This document shows positions 15,442 to 23,406 of a stretch of DNA of 64,000 bases, piece by piece. The first letter of the stretch is position 1. Every line of letters begins with the position of its first letter. The notes under the pieces were generated by a model. It was given only the letters and a program-made list of their open reading frames with translations. It made no database searches and was not told where the DNA came from. Made by a program: the position numbers and the translations under genes. This DNA is from Thermus arciformis (GTDB lineage Bacteria; Deinococcota; Deinococci; Deinococcales; Thermaceae): NCBI RefSeq assembly GCF_900102145.1, contig NZ_FNBC01000002.1, positions 62,001-126,000 on the forward strand, in the 5' to 3' direction.

Positions 15442-16001
15442 AGGGGATGACCCCGGTGCGTCGGCGCTTCAGCGTGGAAGAGTTCCACCGCATGGCCCAG
15501 GCGGGCCTCCTCGGGGAAGACGACCGGGTGGAGCTCCTGGAAGGGGAGATCTGGCAGATGAGCCCCATCGGTAGCCGCCACGCCGCCTGCCTCCGCCGCC
15601 TCCGCCGCCTCTTCACCCCTTTGGAAACCCAAGGCCTATGCCTCCTCGCCGTGCAGGACCCCCTGCGCCTAAGCCCCCACAGCGAACCCCAGCCCGACCT
15701 CCTCCTCCTCAAGCCCCGGGAGGACCTCTACGCCGAGGCCCACCCGGGCCCCGAGGACGTCCTCCTCTTGGTGGAGGTGGCCGACGCCTCGGGGGCCTAC
15801 GACCGGGAGGTGAAGGCCCCCCTCTACGCCCGGCACGGGGTCCAGGAGGTCTGGGTGGTGGACCTCGCCGAGGGGAGGGTCCACCGCTTCCTGGACCCTT
15901 CCCCCGAGGGTTACCGGGAACACCACGTCCTGGGCCCCGGGGACGCCCTCTCCCCCAGGGCCTTTCCCGGGCTCCCCGTGCCGGTGGCCTCCCTCCTCTA
16001 A
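15438..16001 (+). CDS. Uma2 family (DUF820) restriction-endonuclease-like protein
   Basis: 187 residues, PD-(D/E)xK fold. FSVEEFHRMAQAGLLGEDDRVELLEGEIWQM and the later QPDLLLLKPRED plus LLVEVADASGAYDREVKAPLYARHGVQEVWVVD are typical of Uma2 proteins. The Asp of QPD, Glu of VEV and Lys of EVK would form the catalytic set. The family is strongly expanded in cyanobacteria and Deinococcus-Thermus, and its target is unknown. The ATG at 15438 overlaps the MEMO stop (ATGA); 15447 is a possible alternative start. Confidence 0.88.
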   Translation: MKGMTPVRRRFSVEEFHRMAQAGLLGEDDRVELLEGEIWQMSPIGSRHAACLRRLRRLFTPLETQGLCLLAVQDPLRLSPHSEPQPDLLLLKPREDLYAEAHPGPEDVLLLVEVADASGAYDREVKAPLYARHGVQEVWVVDLAEGRVHRFLDPSPEGYREHHVLGPGDALSPRAFPGLPVPVASLL

Positions 16002-16387
16002 AGCCGCACCAGGGGCCGGAACCAGGGGACGGAAAGGAGAAGCACCCCTAGGGCTAGGGCGAAGAGGAGCCTGGCCCCGGGCCTCCCCTTCCGCGCCCGG
16101 GCAAGCCCCGCGTGGGCCAGGCCCAGGGCCACGAGCCCCCCCACCCAGTGCTCCGCCGCGAAGAAGCGGGCCTCCCCCCCGGCCCGCATGGCCTCCCCGA
16201 AGGCGGCGAGGAGCCCCTGAAAATAGGGGCTCACAAAGGCCAGGACCACCCCCAGGACCACCTGGAGGGTGAGGCCGTGGGCGAAGAAGGCCCCCGGGCG
16301 GGTCTCGGGCCGGAGGAGGGCCCAGAGGCCAAAGAGCAAGACCGCCCAGCGAACCCAGTTGTGGAGGAAAAGGAGCGCCTCGTGCAT
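15998..16387 (-). CDS. Small integral membrane protein
   Basis: 129 residues with four likely membrane helices and little loop. The opening HEALLFLHNWVRWAVLLFGLWALL resembles cytochrome b561-like four-helix proteins, with histidines at both ends of helices (HNW, HGLTL, EHWVGG, LAHAG) that could hold haem, but I cannot assign it firmly. The stop overlaps that of the convergent Uma2 gene by 4 bases. Likely last gene of the operon beginning at the USP gene. Confidence 0.75.
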   Translation of the reverse strand: MHEALLFLHNWVRWAVLLFGLWALLRPETRPGAFFAHGLTLQVVLGVVLAFVSPYFQGLLAAFGEAMRAGGEARFFAAEHWVGGLVALGLAHAGLARARKGRPGARLLFALALGVLLLSVPWFRPLVRL

Positions 16388-16431
16388 GGGGAAGAGTCTA
16401 CCGGCAAAGCCCGGCCCCGTCCCTGACCAAG

Positions 16432-17184
16432 TCACGAAAGGAGGGCCAAGGCCTCCCGCAGGTCCCTCACCTCCAGGTGGGCGGGGTAGCGGGGGTCGGG
16501 CCTGCGGAAGCCCCGGTCCACGAAGACCGCCCTAAGCCCCGCCGCCAGGGCCCCTTGGACGTCCCGCTCGGGGTTGTCCCCCACCATCACCGCCTCCTCC
16601 GGCCCCACCCCGAAGGCGCAGAGGGCCATGCGGAAGGGCCTCGGGTCGGGCTTGCCCAGGCCCACCTCCCCGGAGACCAAAGTGAGGTCAAAGGCCCCAA
16701 GAAGCCCGGCCCCCGCGAGCTTCTCCCTCTGGAGGTCGGGAACCCCGTTGGTGAGGAGGACGAGGGCTGCCCCCCTTTCCCGAAGCGCCCCCAGGAAGTC
16801 CGGCACCTCGGGGAAGAGGGGGTAGCGCCGCCTCCCTTGGAAGAAGGCCTCGGCCAGCTCCCGGGCCCTCCCTTCCGGCCCCCCGAGGCGGGCCAGGGCC
16901 TCCCGGAAGACCCGCTCCCGGAAGGGCCAGGCCCACGCCGCCAGGGCCTCGAGGCCCGGGGTGGCGTACCGGGCCCAGAGGGCCTCCAGGGCCGAGTGGC
17001 CGATCCTCTCCGCCCAGGGGTAGAAGGGGGCCTCCCGGAAGAGGGCCTCGGCCCGCTCCCGCACCGCGGGGTAAAGCCCCTCCACCCCCACCTCCCGCCC
17101 CAGAGCCTCCAGGACCTCCCGGGTCACGGCGTGGTCCTGGAGGAGGGTGTCGTCCAGGTCCAAAAGCCAAAGCCTTGGGCCCAC
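16432..17184 (-). CDS. HAD-superfamily hydrolase
   Basis: 250 residues. All four HAD motifs are visible: DLDDTLLQD (nucleophile and acid Asp), LLTNGVPDLQ, GKPDPRPF (Lys), and VMVGDNPERDVQGA. The helical cap between motifs I and II (C1 type) is of the phosphoglycolate-phosphatase/YjjG kind, so a small phosphorylated metabolite or nucleotide is the likely substrate. The GTG start is one base after the stop of the VOC gene. Confidence 0.92.
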   Translation of the reverse strand: MGPRLWLLDLDDTLLQDHAVTREVLEALGREVGVEGLYPAVRERAEALFREAPFYPWAERIGHSALEALWARYATPGLEALAAWAWPFRERVFREALARLGGPEGRARELAEAFFQGRRRYPLFPEVPDFLGALRERGAALVLLTNGVPDLQREKLAGAGLLGAFDLTLVSGEVGLGKPDPRPFRMALCAFGVGPEEAVMVGDNPERDVQGALAAGLRAVFVDRGFRRPDPRYPAHLEVRDLREALALLS

Positions 17185-17185
17185 C

Positions 17186-17551
17186 CTAGCCCTCCCTCAC
17201 CAAAAGGGGGTTCTCCCCGGGGTCAAAGAGGAGGAGGTGGTCCCCCGCCTCCAGGAACGCCAGGCCGTACTTGGCGAGGCGGAGGCGCTCGTGGGCCAGG
17301 TCCTCCACCAAGAAGACGAGCCTCCCCTCCTCCAGGCGGAGCCGGGCGAAGCCCTTCCCCTCCGGCCTCGGCCGCTGGGGCCCCCGCTCCAGCCCGCCCG
17401 CCCCCGGGCGCAGGAGGAGGAGGGGGCCTTCCCCGGGGGCCAAAAGGGCCTCCCGCTCGGGAAGGAGCTCCTCCAGGGCCAGGCCCAGGGCCTGGTAGAA
17501 GCTCACCCCCTGGCCCAGGTCGGGGACGTAGACCACCACGCTCTCGCTCAT
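17186..17551 (-). CDS. VOC (glyoxalase/bleomycin-resistance fold) protein
   Basis: 121 residues, one vicinal-oxygen-chelate domain. [24 protein letters not shown] is the first beta-alpha-beta-beta-beta unit, and [15 protein letters not shown][15 protein letters not shown] the second, ending with the family's DPxGN-like motif. The first-strand metal His is not obvious (the position is Val/Tyr), so metal-dependent catalysis is uncertain. Overlaps the stop of the LOG gene upstream by 4 bases. Confidence 0.85.
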   Translation of the reverse strand: MSESVVVYVPDLGQGVSFYQALGLALEELLPEREALLAPGEGPLLLLRPGAGGLERGPQRPRPEGKGFARLRLEEGRLVFLVEDLAHERLRLAKYGLAFLEAGDHLLLFDPGENPLLVREG

Positions 17552-18063
17552 AGGCTCCGCAGGAAGCTCCGGAGGTCCTCCTCGTCCCCCACCGCCTGGA
17601 GGAGGGCGAGGTCCTCGGGGGCGATCTCCCCGTGGGCCTTAAGAAAGGCAAGCCAGTGGGGGTCCACGGCCAAAGGCCGCCCCAGGCCCCGCCTCAGGTA
17701 GAGGAGGTTCCAGGCGAGGACGAGCTCCGCCAGGGTTCCCACCCCCCCGGGCAGGGCCAGGTACCCCGCCCCCAGGTCCAGAAGGCGGCCGATGCGCTCA
17801 GGGAGCGTGGCGGCGGGAAGCTCCAGGTCCACGAAGGGGCTTGGCCCCTTCCGCTCGGGGAAGAGGGCGGGGGCCGTGACCCCCACCACGAAGCCCCCCC
17901 TGGCCTTCACCCCCCGGGCCAGGGCCTCCATCCCCCCCTGGTAGCCGCCGCAGGCGAGGCCGAAGCCCTCCTCGGCCAGGACCTCCCCGTAGCGCAGGAG
18001 CTTGGCGTAAAGGGGGTCTTCCCGGGAGAGGCGGGAGGAGACGAAGACGGAAAGGAGGCGCAT
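17548..18063 (-). CDS. LOG family protein (nucleotide 5'-monophosphate phosphoribohydrolase-like)
   Basis: 171 residues, Rossmann-like. The two conserved motifs are [13 protein letters not shown] (variant of GGGxxGxM) and [11 protein letters not shown] (canonical PGGxGTxxE). Older databases call such proteins lysine decarboxylases; enzymes of this family release the base from AMP or cytokinin nucleotides. Structures of T. thermophilus members of the family exist. It is the second gene in the USP operon, starting one base after the USP stop. Confidence 0.92.
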   Translation of the reverse strand: MRLLSVFVSSRLSREDPLYAKLLRYGEVLAEEGFGLACGGYQGGMEALARGVKARGGFVVGVTAPALFPERKGPSPFVDLELPAATLPERIGRLLDLGAGYLALPGGVGTLAELVLAWNLLYLRRGLGRPLAVDPHWLAFLKAHGEIAPEDLALLQAVGDEEDLRSFLRSL

Positions 18064-18498
18064 CTAGCGGCAGCGCACCACGAGGACGGGAACGGAGACC
18101 CGGTGGAGCACCCCCTCCGTCACCGAGCCCAAAAGGAGCTTGTCCAGGCCCGTGCGCCCGTGGGTGCCCATCACCAGGAGGTCAAACCCCTTGGCCGCCT
18201 CCACGATGGTGGGGATGGGGGTTCCCTCCTTCACCTCCCCCGTGGCCTCCACCCCCTTCTCCCGGGCCAGGTCCAAGGCCTTCCGGATGGCCTCTTCCCC
18301 GGCCTTCTTCAGGTCCTCCAGGAGCTCCAGGCCGTAGGGCACGCTCTCCGGGGCGATCCAGATGGCCTGGGCGGGGTTTTCCAGGACGTAGAGGAAGTGG
18401 ACCTTGGCCCCTAGGGCCTTGGCGAGGCCGAGGCCGTGCTCCAGGGCCTGGAAGCTGCAGGGGCTTCCGTCCGTGGGCATGAGGATGGTCTTGTACAT
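18064..18498 (-). CDS. Universal stress protein (UspA family)
   Basis: 144 residues. MYKTILMPTDGSPCS is the N-terminal strand and Asp of the nucleotide site, and GTHGRTGLDKLLLGSVTEGVL is the ATP-binding GxxGx(9)G(S/T) motif, so this is an ATP-binding type. The ATG at 18498 is set by AAGGAGGT upstream; a longer reading to 18522 has no ribosome site. First gene of the operon USP-LOG-VOC-HAD (and perhaps the membrane protein), with -10 TATGAT (18520-18525) on the minus strand. Confidence 0.93.
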   Translation of the reverse strand: MYKTILMPTDGSPCSFQALEHGLGLAKALGAKVHFLYVLENPAQAIWIAPESVPYGLELLEDLKKAGEEAIRKALDLAREKGVEATGEVKEGTPIPTIVEAAKGFDLLVMGTHGRTGLDKLLLGSVTEGVLHRVSVPVLVVRCR

Positions 18499-18536
18499 GG
18501 GCACCTCCTTGGCTCCCATCATACGGCAAGCGGGTT

Positions 18537-18542
18537 TAGACT
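18537..18542 (+). promoter_or_regulatory. -10 box of a leaderless promoter (rlmB operon)
   Basis: TAGACT ends six bases before the ATG at 18549. Confidence 0.5.
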
Positions 18543-18548
18543 CGGGCC

Positions 18549-19265
18549 ATGTGGGTCTACGGCAGGAACCCGGTCCTCGAGGCCCTGAAGGCGGGCCGGG
18601 CGCGGCGGGTTCTGGTGGCGAAGGGGGTGGAGGGCTGGCTCCTTCGCGAGCTTGAGCGGCTGGGGGCGGACTACACCCTGGTGCCCCGCATTGAGCTGGA
18701 CACCCTGCTTCGCACCACCCGCCACCAGGGCCTGGCGGCGGAGGTGGAGGAGCCCGCCTACGCCACCTTGGAAGACGCCCTCCGCCTGGCGGAAGCCCGC
18801 AAGGAGATGCCCCTCCTCGTGGCCCTGGACGGGATCACCGACCCCCGGAACTACGGGGCCATGATCCGAAGCGCCCTCGCCCTCGGGGCCCACGGGGTGG
18901 TCTCGGAGGAGCGCCGGGCCGCCCCCCTCTCCCCCCTGGCCCTGAAGGCAAGCGCGGGGGCCGCCCTGAAGATCCCGGTGGTGAAGGTGAAGAACCTGCC
19001 CCGGGCCCTAAAGGACCTCAAGGAGGGGGGGCTTTGGGTCTATGGCCTGGACGTGCGGGGGGAGAAGCCCCCTTGGACCCTGGACTTCCGGAGGCCCCTC
19101 GTCCTGGTGGTGGGCTCGGAGGGGGAGGGGATGCGGCGGCTCGTGCGGGAGGCCTGCGACGAGCTCTTCCGCATCCCCATCCGGGAGGAGGCGGAGTCCC
19201 TGAACGCCTCCGTGGCCCTGGGCATCGCCCTCTACCAGGCGGGGCTTTCCCGGGGTGTAGGATAG
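18549..19265 (+). CDS. rlmB: SpoU-type RNA 2'-O-ribose methyltransferase (RlmB/TrmH family)
   Basis: 238 residues. The N-terminal substrate-binding domain begins MWVYGRNPVLEALKAG. The SPOUT knot motifs follow: LDGITDPRNYGAMIRSALALG, VLVVGSEGEGMRRLVREACD, and IPIREEAESLNASVALGIALYQ, which bind AdoMet. This layout fits RlmB, which methylates the ribose of a guanosine in 23S rRNA domain V, though some paralogues act on tRNA. First of five head-to-tail genes reaching 21665. Confidence 0.92.
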   Translation: MWVYGRNPVLEALKAGRARRVLVAKGVEGWLLRELERLGADYTLVPRIELDTLLRTTRHQGLAAEVEEPAYATLEDALRLAEARKEMPLLVALDGITDPRNYGAMIRSALALGAHGVVSEERRAAPLSPLALKASAGAALKIPVVKVKNLPRALKDLKEGGLWVYGLDVRGEKPPWTLDFRRPLVLVVGSEGEGMRRLVREACDELFRIPIREEAESLNASVALGIALYQAGLSRGVG

Positions 19266-19269
19266 GGGC

Positions 19270-20343
19270 GTGGACTGGGTCAGGCTCCTCTCCCGCCTCC
19301 TCCAGGCGGAAAGCCTCCCCGGGCAGGAGGGGGAGGCGGCGGCCCTCCTCCTGGAGGCCCTAAAGGGGCTGGGCCTCGAGGCCACCCTGGACGAGGCGGG
19401 AAACGTGGAGGCCCTTTTGGGGGAGGAGGAGCCCGAGGTGGTCCTCACCGGGCACCTGGACGTGGTGCCCGTGGGGGACCCGACCCGCTGGCCCCACCCC
19501 CAGGGGGCCGTGGCCGAGGGGGCGGTCTGGGGCCGGGGGGCGGTGGACATGAAAGGCCCCCTGGTGGCCATGCTCCTCGCCCTGGAAGCCCTTTCCCAAG
19601 GGCCCTTGAAGGGGCGGGTCCGCTTCTTGGCCGTGGTGCAGGAGGAGGTGGGGGGCCTGGGAAGCCGCTACGCCGCAGGGCGGCTTTCCCCTTTGGCCTT
19701 CGTCCTTGGGGAGCCCTCGGGGAGGCGGCTCATGCGGGGGCACCGGGGCCGGGGGGAGGTGTGGGCGGACTTTGAGGGGGAAGAAGCCCACGCCGCCCTC
19801 TCGGGGCCGGAAAACCCCCTCTTTGACCTGGCGGAGTACCTCCTGGCCCTAAAGGAGCTTCCCCCCTTCCCGGGGGTCAAGCTCACCCCCACCCGGGTGG
19901 ACACCTACCCCGGGGCCAGGAACCAGACCCCGGGGGTGGTGCGGCTTTACCTGGACGCCCGCTACGAGCCCGAGGCGGACCTGGACGCCCTCCTGGACAG
20001 GCTCAGGACCCTGGGCCCCGCCTCGGTCTACGTCCCCGAGGAGGAAAGGGTCTCCGGGGAGGTGCGCCTGGTGGTTCCCGCCCTCTGGCCCCCCTACCGC
20101 CTCCCGGAGGACCATCCCCTCCTCCGGGCCGCCCTCCGGGCCTTGGGGCAGGAGGAGGCGGGCCTTTGGCCCTTCACCACCGACGCCCCCTACCTGGGGG
20201 CCAAGGCCCCGGTGCTGGGCTTCGGCCCCGGGGACCCCGCCCTGGCCCACACCCCCAAGGAGCACATCCCCCTGGCCGAGGTGGAGGCCGCAGCCCAGGA
20301 CTACGTCCGCCTGGTGGAGGCCCTATGGAGCGCCGCGTCCTAG
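19270..20343 (+). CDS. M20 family metallopeptidase/deacylase (ArgE/DapE/LysK type)
   Basis: 357 residues. Zinc ligands and catalytic residues follow the M20 pattern: His and Asp in LTGHLDVVPVG, Asp in WGRGAVDMKG, the Glu pair in AVVQEEVGG, and the last His in LAHTPKEHIPL. A dimerisation lid lies between. Such enzymes remove acyl or peptide groups from amino acids. In Thermus, LysK of the LysW lysine pathway belongs here, but no lys genes surround it, so the substrate is open. Starts at GTG four bases after rlmB's stop and overlaps the next gene by 19 bases. Confidence 0.9.
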   Translation: MDWVRLLSRLLQAESLPGQEGEAAALLLEALKGLGLEATLDEAGNVEALLGEEEPEVVLTGHLDVVPVGDPTRWPHPQGAVAEGAVWGRGAVDMKGPLVAMLLALEALSQGPLKGRVRFLAVVQEEVGGLGSRYAAGRLSPLAFVLGEPSGRRLMRGHRGRGEVWADFEGEEAHAALSGPENPLFDLAEYLLALKELPPFPGVKLTPTRVDTYPGARNQTPGVVRLYLDARYEPEADLDALLDRLRTLGPASVYVPEEERVSGEVRLVVPALWPPYRLPEDHPLLRAALRALGQEEAGLWPFTTDAPYLGAKAPVLGFGPGDPALAHTPKEHIPLAEVEAAAQDYVRLVEALWSAAS

Positions 20344-20561
20344 CCGGAACCCCCTACGCCAAGCTTCTCACCGCCCCGAGGCCCGTGGCCGAAGGGATGA
20401 AGGCCCGCCTGGAGGCGAAGGGCATCCCCGTGTTCCTGGAAACCCCCTTCCAGGACCTTCCCGAGGCCGCCTTGGGCACCTACATGGGGGACGTGAACCT
20501 TTGGGTGCCGGAGGCCCTCTTGGGCGAGGCGGAGGCCCTTTTGGAGGAGGAAGCGCCGTGA
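20325..20561 (+). CDS. DUF2007-like small protein
   Basis: 78 residues. It follows the DUF2007 pattern: a strand (LLTAPRPVAEGMKARLEAKGIPVFLE) then a turn and VNLWVPEALLGEAEALLEEE, a ferredoxin-like fold of unknown role sometimes labelled signal-transducing. The ATG at 20325 lies inside the end of the M20 gene and the stop overlaps the glucokinase GTG (GTGA), so it is translationally coupled on both sides. Confidence 0.82.
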   Translation: MERRVLAGTPYAKLLTAPRPVAEGMKARLEAKGIPVFLETPFQDLPEAALGTYMGDVNLWVPEALLGEAEALLEEEAP

Positions 20562-21466
20562 TCGTGGTGGGCCTGGACCTGGGCGGCACCAAGATCGCCG
20601 CCGGGGCCTTTGACGGGGAAAGGCTCCTTTCGGAGGTGGTCCTCCCCACCCCCAAGGAGGGGGGGGAGGCGGTGGTGCGGGCCCTGGCGGAGGCCGCGGC
20701 CCAGGCGGAGGCGAAGGCGGGGGTGAGGGCGGAGGCCATCGGCCTCGGCACCCCGGGGCCTTTAGACTTCAAGGAAGGGGTCATCCGCTTCACCCCCAAC
20801 ATCCCAGGCCTCGAGGACTTCCCCATCCGCCGGCTCCTGGAGGAGGCCACGGGGAGGCCCGTCCACCTGGAAAACGACGCCAACGCCGCCGCCTTGGCCG
20901 AGCACCACCTGGGGGCGGCCCGGGGGGAGGAAAGCTCCCTCTTCCTCACGGTGTCCACGGGGATCGGCGGGGGCGTGGTCCTGGGGGGGCGGGCCCTCCG
21001 GGGGAAGCGGGGGCAAGGGGGGGAGCTCGGCCACACCACCCTCCTCCCCGGGGGGCCGGTGTGCGGCTGCGGGCTGGAGGGGTGCCTCGAGGCCTTGGCG
21101 GCGGGCCGCGCCCTGGAGCGGGACGCCGCCTACGCCTTCCAGCGCCCCGTGGACACCCGGGAGCTCTTCCGCCTCTTCCAGGCGGGGGAGCCCAAGGCCA
21201 GGCGTCTCCTCCTCCAGGCGGCCCGCTACGTGGGGATCGGCCTCGCCAGCCTGGTCAAGGCCTTTGACCCCGGGGTGGTGGTGGTGGGCGGGGGGCTCGC
21301 CCTGAACGCTCCCCAGGCCTACTGGGAGGCCCTGGAGGAGGCCTACCGCCGCTACCTCCAGGGCTGGGAGGCCCCGCCCCTGCGGAAGGCCCTCCTGGGG
21401 TCTAAGGCCGGGCTTCTGGGGGCGGCCCTCACCGCCTTCTTGGAGGTGCGGGATGGAAGCGGGTAG
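20558..21466 (+). CDS. glk: ROK-family glucokinase
   Basis: 302 residues, normal for the family. GLDLGGTKIAAG is the ATP phosphate motif, ENDANAAALAEH holds the catalytic Asp, and the ROK zinc site is GGELGHTTLLPGG followed by CGCGLEGCLE. Closely resembles the characterised Thermus glucokinase as I remember it. It phosphorylates glucose for glycolysis, probably together with the unlinked sugar importers. The GTG at 20558 overlaps the previous stop. Confidence 0.94.
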   Translation: MIVVGLDLGGTKIAAGAFDGERLLSEVVLPTPKEGGEAVVRALAEAAAQAEAKAGVRAEAIGLGTPGPLDFKEGVIRFTPNIPGLEDFPIRRLLEEATGRPVHLENDANAAALAEHHLGAARGEESSLFLTVSTGIGGGVVLGGRALRGKRGQGGELGHTTLLPGGPVCGCGLEGCLEALAAGRALERDAAYAFQRPVDTRELFRLFQAGEPKARRLLLQAARYVGIGLASLVKAFDPGVVVVGGGLALNAPQAYWEALEEAYRRYLQGWEAPPLRKALLGSKAGLLGAALTAFLEVRDGSG

Positions 21467-21665
21467 GGTTCTCCTTTACCTGGGGCTTTTCCTGGTGGTC
21501 CTGGGGGCCCTTCTCCTCTACTTCCCCAAGGCCTTCTCCTGGTTCGGCCACCTGCCGGGGGACATCCGCATAGAGCGGGAGGGCCTAAAGGTGTACATTC
21601 CCCTGGCCTCCTCCCTCCTCCTTTCCCTCATCCTCTCCCTCCTTCTTTACCTCCTCCGGCGTTAG
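21453..21665 (+). CDS. DUF2905 membrane protein
   Basis: 70 residues, two membrane helices joined by the family signature FGHLPGDIRIEREGLKVYIPLASSLLLSL. Function unknown. Last gene of the rlmB operon, overlapping the glucokinase end by 14 bases. Its 3' 81 bases lie opposite the end of the SARP-like regulator gene. Confidence 0.92.
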   Translation: MEAGRVLLYLGLFLVVLGALLLYFPKAFSWFGHLPGDIRIEREGLKVYIPLASSLLLSLILSLLLYLLRR

Positions 21666-23252
21666 CTCCCAAACCTCCGCTTCCCCGGGCCGGGGGAGGA
21701 AGGCCCTCAAGGCGAACTCCGCCACCCCGAGGCCCAGGAAGCGGAGGCCCCAAGGACCCGGAGCCAGGAGGAAGCGGCGGCGAAAGACTCCCTCTAGGCG
21801 CACGAACCCCTTCGCCTTGGGGCCGCGCACCTCCAGGAAAAGCCCCGGGGGGCCTTCGGGGCTGTAGGCTTCCCCCGCCACCTCCAGGACCAGGGCCTCC
21901 TCCAGGGGTTCCAGGTCCAGCCAGGCCTCCTGGTCCCACTCCAAAAGGCCTAGAGCGAAGCCCTCCTCCCCCAGGGAAAGCCCCCCATGGCCTCGAGGAA
22001 GGAGCACCCGCTCCCGGCCCCGGCCCAGGGGCCGCCCCTTCCAGCCCGTGGTCCGGAAGAAAAACCCCTCCCCCACCCGCTCCCCCAGGGCCAGGCGGTG
22101 AAGGGCTTCCTCCTTCAGGCGGCCCGAAAAGGCGAGGGCGGTGGCCGCCCGCTCGTGGAGCTCGTGCCGCCGCCCCTGGTCCAAGGAGGCGTAAAGCAGC
22201 CTTCGCTCCGCCTCGGCGGCGAAGCGGTACCCCTCCTGGTAGACGAGAAAACCCTTGCGCTCAAGCTCCTCCAGGTAGGGGAGAGCCTCCAGGGCGTCCA
22301 AGACCTCCTCGGGGATCCTCCCCGGGGCCACGGAAAGCCTTTCCAAGGCGAGCCGGGCGGGCTCGCTTAAAAGGCGGGTCTGGAGGCGAAGCTGGGCCAG
22401 GGGGCGCTTAGGCCCTTGGGGGCAGGCCAGCCAGTCGGGGATCCACTCCGGCTGGCCCCCGGCGTGGAAGTAGGCCCGGGCCCCTTCGGGGAAGGGCACC
22501 CCCGCCAAGACCCCGCCCTTGGCCTCGAGCCAGTCCAGGAGCGGCAGGGCCAAGACCCGGAGGCGGTCCGCCGGGTAGTGGGCCCGGAGCTCCAGAAAAA
22601 ACCGGGGCTCCTCCCCGGGGTCCAGGCGCAAAACCAGCAGGGCCCGGGAGCGCAAGAGGTCCTTTAGGGGCACCTCGGGGTAGGGGGGAACCAGGTAGAC
22701 CAGCCCTTCGGGCCGCAAGGTCTCGTGGAAGGGAAGGCCCAGGACCCCGGCCAGGGCCTGGGCGAAAGCCCTCTGGCCCGCCCCAAGCCGCCCCTTCAGC
22801 ACCAGGAGAAAGGGGGGGCGCAGGGAGGAAAGCTCCCCGAGAAGCCGCCCCCTGCCCGCGGCCTCCCGGGGGACGTGGTAGCGCTCCCGCACCCCCAAAA
22901 CCCAGTCGGCAAGCCCGCCCACCCCCTCCAGACCCGCCAAAACCTCCCCTTCCCCCATGACCTCCAGCCGGATCCAATCGGGCAGGACCAGGGGGTCTTG
23001 CCCCTTGGGAAAAACCTCCCGCCCCAAGGCCTTGGCCAGGCGGTGGATCTCCACCCGAAGGTTCTGCAGGGCCGCCCCGTGCCCGTAGAGGAGCTCGGCC
23101 AGGCGGGCCCGGGAGGTGGGCCCCTCGAGGGCCAGGAAGTAGAGGAGGGCCAGTCCCTTCTGGGAAAGACGCCGCTCCTTCCCCTGAAAGAGCAACCGGG
23201 GCCTCCCCAAAAGGGGCAAGGCGTGAAGGGAAGCGTGAATAGGGTGTGACAA
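21585..23252 (-). CDS. SARP-like transcriptional regulator with winged helix, BTAD and degenerate P-loop
   Basis: 555 residues. Residues 1 to about 95 (LPLLGRPRLLFQGKERRLSQKGLALLYFLALEG, then ALQNLRVEIHRLAKALG) form the OmpR-type winged helix seen in SARP/BTAD regulators. Around residue 150 is a P-loop-like stretch, GRLGAGQRAFAQALA, in which the Walker Lys is Gln, so ATP use is doubtful. A helical middle region and a beta-rich C-terminal 200 residues follow. TTG at 23252 with GGAAGGT upstream is preferred to GTG at 23285. It diverges from the secretion operon at 23407 and is its likely activator. The charged tail overlaps the DUF2905 gene in antisense. Confidence 0.8.
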   Translation of the reverse strand: MSHPIHASLHALPLLGRPRLLFQGKERRLSQKGLALLYFLALEGPTSRARLAELLYGHGAALQNLRVEIHRLAKALGREVFPKGQDPLVLPDWIRLEVMGEGEVLAGLEGVGGLADWVLGVRERYHVPREAAGRGRLLGELSSLRPPFLLVLKGRLGAGQRAFAQALAGVLGLPFHETLRPEGLVYLVPPYPEVPLKDLLRSRALLVLRLDPGEEPRFFLELRAHYPADRLRVLALPLLDWLEAKGGVLAGVPFPEGARAYFHAGGQPEWIPDWLACPQGPKRPLAQLRLQTRLLSEPARLALERLSVAPGRIPEEVLDALEALPYLEELERKGFLVYQEGYRFAAEAERRLLYASLDQGRRHELHERAATALAFSGRLKEEALHRLALGERVGEGFFFRTTGWKGRPLGRGRERVLLPRGHGGLSLGEEGFALGLLEWDQEAWLDLEPLEEALVLEVAGEAYSPEGPPGLFLEVRGPKAKGFVRLEGVFRRRFLLAPGPWGLRFLGLGVAEFALRAFLPRPGEAEVWELTPEEVKKEGEDEGKEEGGGQGNVHL

Positions 23253-23321
23253 AGCGTTACCTTCCTTACCCCCAGAGTACCACACCCTCGCCTTTCCCCG
23301 CGGGCCAAGGCCCGATCCGCG

Positions 23322-23354
23322 GTAACGCCTCCGTAACGGCCCTGAGGGTACGGT
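23322..23354 (+). promoter_or_regulatory. Direct repeats and -10 of the secretion operon (SARP site candidate)
   Basis: GTAACG at 23322-23327 and again at 23333-23338, exactly 11 bp apart, followed after 10 bases by a possible -10 TACGGT (23349-23354). Direct repeats at 11-bp spacing just before the -10 are how SARP activators bind. A further GTAACG is present on the minus strand near the regulator's own start (revcomp at about 23255-23260). Confidence 0.55.
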
Positions 23355-23406
23355 GAGGACGTCCTAAGGAAGCCACCACTTCCCCGGGACGGATTAGGAG
23401 GCGTTT

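Noticed and set aside
19270-20343. Naming the M20 protein LysK of the lysine pathway
   Set aside because: Motifs fit the whole ArgE/DapE/LysK group and no lysine or arginine pathway genes are near, so the substrate was left open.
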